This document shows positions 27,839 to 27,907 of a DNA stretch of 27,907 nt, in pieces. A model generated the notes under the pieces. The model was not told the DNA's origin. It worked only from the letters and a program-made list of their open reading frames with translations, and made no database searches. The DNA comes from Asparagopsis taxiformis (Eukaryota; Rhodophyta; Florideophyceae; Bonnemaisoniales; Bonnemaisoniaceae). The stretch spans positions 1 through 27,907 of the forward strand of contig JALQPE010002745.1 of NCBI GenBank assembly GCA_030407315.1, written 5' to 3'. Made by a program: the position numbers and the translations under genes. Position 1 is the first letter of the stretch. Every line of letters starts with the position of its first letter.

Positions 27839-27886
27839 GTACTAGAGAGACTGGACGTCCGCGTCCACTTCCGAAAACACAGACGA
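27839..27886 (-). repeat. Right terminal inverted repeat
   Basis: 48 bp, reverse complement of 4863-4910 at 42 of 48 positions, ending AACACAGACGA at 27886. Only 21 bp of flanking sequence remain in the window. Confidence 0.8.
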
Positions 27887-27907
27887 ACGAGATAAGCGAG
27901 GCATTGA

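Larger units (their letters stand above)
4863..27886. mobile_element. Giant TIR-bounded DNA transposon, about 23.0 kb
   Basis: The sequence starting TCGTCTGTGTT at 4863 recurs as its reverse complement ending at 27886. Over 48 bp the two ends match at 42 positions, including the block GGACGCGGACGTCCA and a terminal CTCTAGTAC. Both ends carry further GGACGTCC and CTAGTA modules inward. The interval encodes a Plavaka/CACTA-like transposase near the right end and several other intronless genes, so autonomy is plausible. I find no clear target site duplication. The outermost bases allow a 2-bp CG, which is ambiguous because CG is self-complementary. A shorter inverted copy of the terminal motif (ACACAGAC) also lies just outside the left end at about 4840. 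Alternative: two or more nested elements whose outer ends happen to belong to one family. Confidence 0.7.

Noticed and set aside
4863..27886. Maverick/Polinton, Starship or Helitron identity
   Set aside because: No protein-primed polymerase, capsid, tyrosine recombinase or Rep-helicase is visible; the transposase and TIRs fit a Plavaka/CACTA-type DDE element better.
4850..27900. Target site duplication flanking the element
   Set aside because: Flanks (…CTGCAA and ACGAGA…) share no direct repeat longer than an ambiguous CG that may belong to the TIR itself.

Overview
The window looks like nuclear DNA of a eukaryote. Its long genes are intronless, start in good Kozak contexts, encode eukaryote-type domains (SET, Plavaka/CACTA-like transposase), and sit among dense repeats and degenerate coding sequence. 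There are no ribosome binding sites or bacterial operons. The lineage cannot be fixed by reading. A broken glycosyltransferase beside the main element, the scarcity of introns and the repeat load would fit an alga (a red alga is one possibility) or an early-diverging fungus; this is a weak inference.

Layout. Bases 1-4862 are flanking DNA: a degenerate region, a duplicated palindromic foldback repeat (2276-2520), a CpG-rich stretch (about 2870-3840) and a frameshifted glycosyltransferase remnant on the minus strand (about 4198-4530). From 4863 to 27886 I see one large DNA transposon of about 23.0 kb. It is bounded by 48-bp terminal inverted repeats that match at 42 of 48 positions, and both ends carry subterminal repeats built from GGACGTCC and CTAGTA modules.

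Inside, from the left: a pyrimidine-rich subterminal zone (5.1-6.5 kb); an array of alternating palindromic repeats, here named A (about 201 bp) and B (about 189 or 301 bp) (6.5-8.3 kb); a minus-strand 2-oxoglutarate/Fe(II) dioxygenase-like gene split by a frame change (8585-10731); a minus-strand ParB-like gene (10838-12517); a second A/B array; a minus-strand fusion of a bacterial-type beta-class amino-methyltransferase with a SET domain (14179-17376); A/B repeats in the opposite orientation together with a 113-bp minisatellite (17.7-19.5 kb); a plus-strand coiled-coil protein of unknown function (19772-22057); and, convergent with it, a Plavaka/CACTA-like transposase (22135-25173, minus). 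The right end holds a 38-bp perfect palindrome, a tandem array of putative micro-exons (25.9-26.9 kb), a 24-bp repeat, seven exact-length 43-bp repeats, a hairpin and the right TIR.

How the parts may work together (inference): the transposase would act on the TIRs and subterminal modules. The methyltransferase-SET protein could mark DNA and histone (or another protein) at the same locus, the dioxygenase could oxidise or remove a mark, and the ParB-like protein could recognise DNA. The window therefore resembles a giant transposon carrying its own chromatin and DNA-modification kit. No single gene assignment proves that, and the cargo could have accumulated independently.
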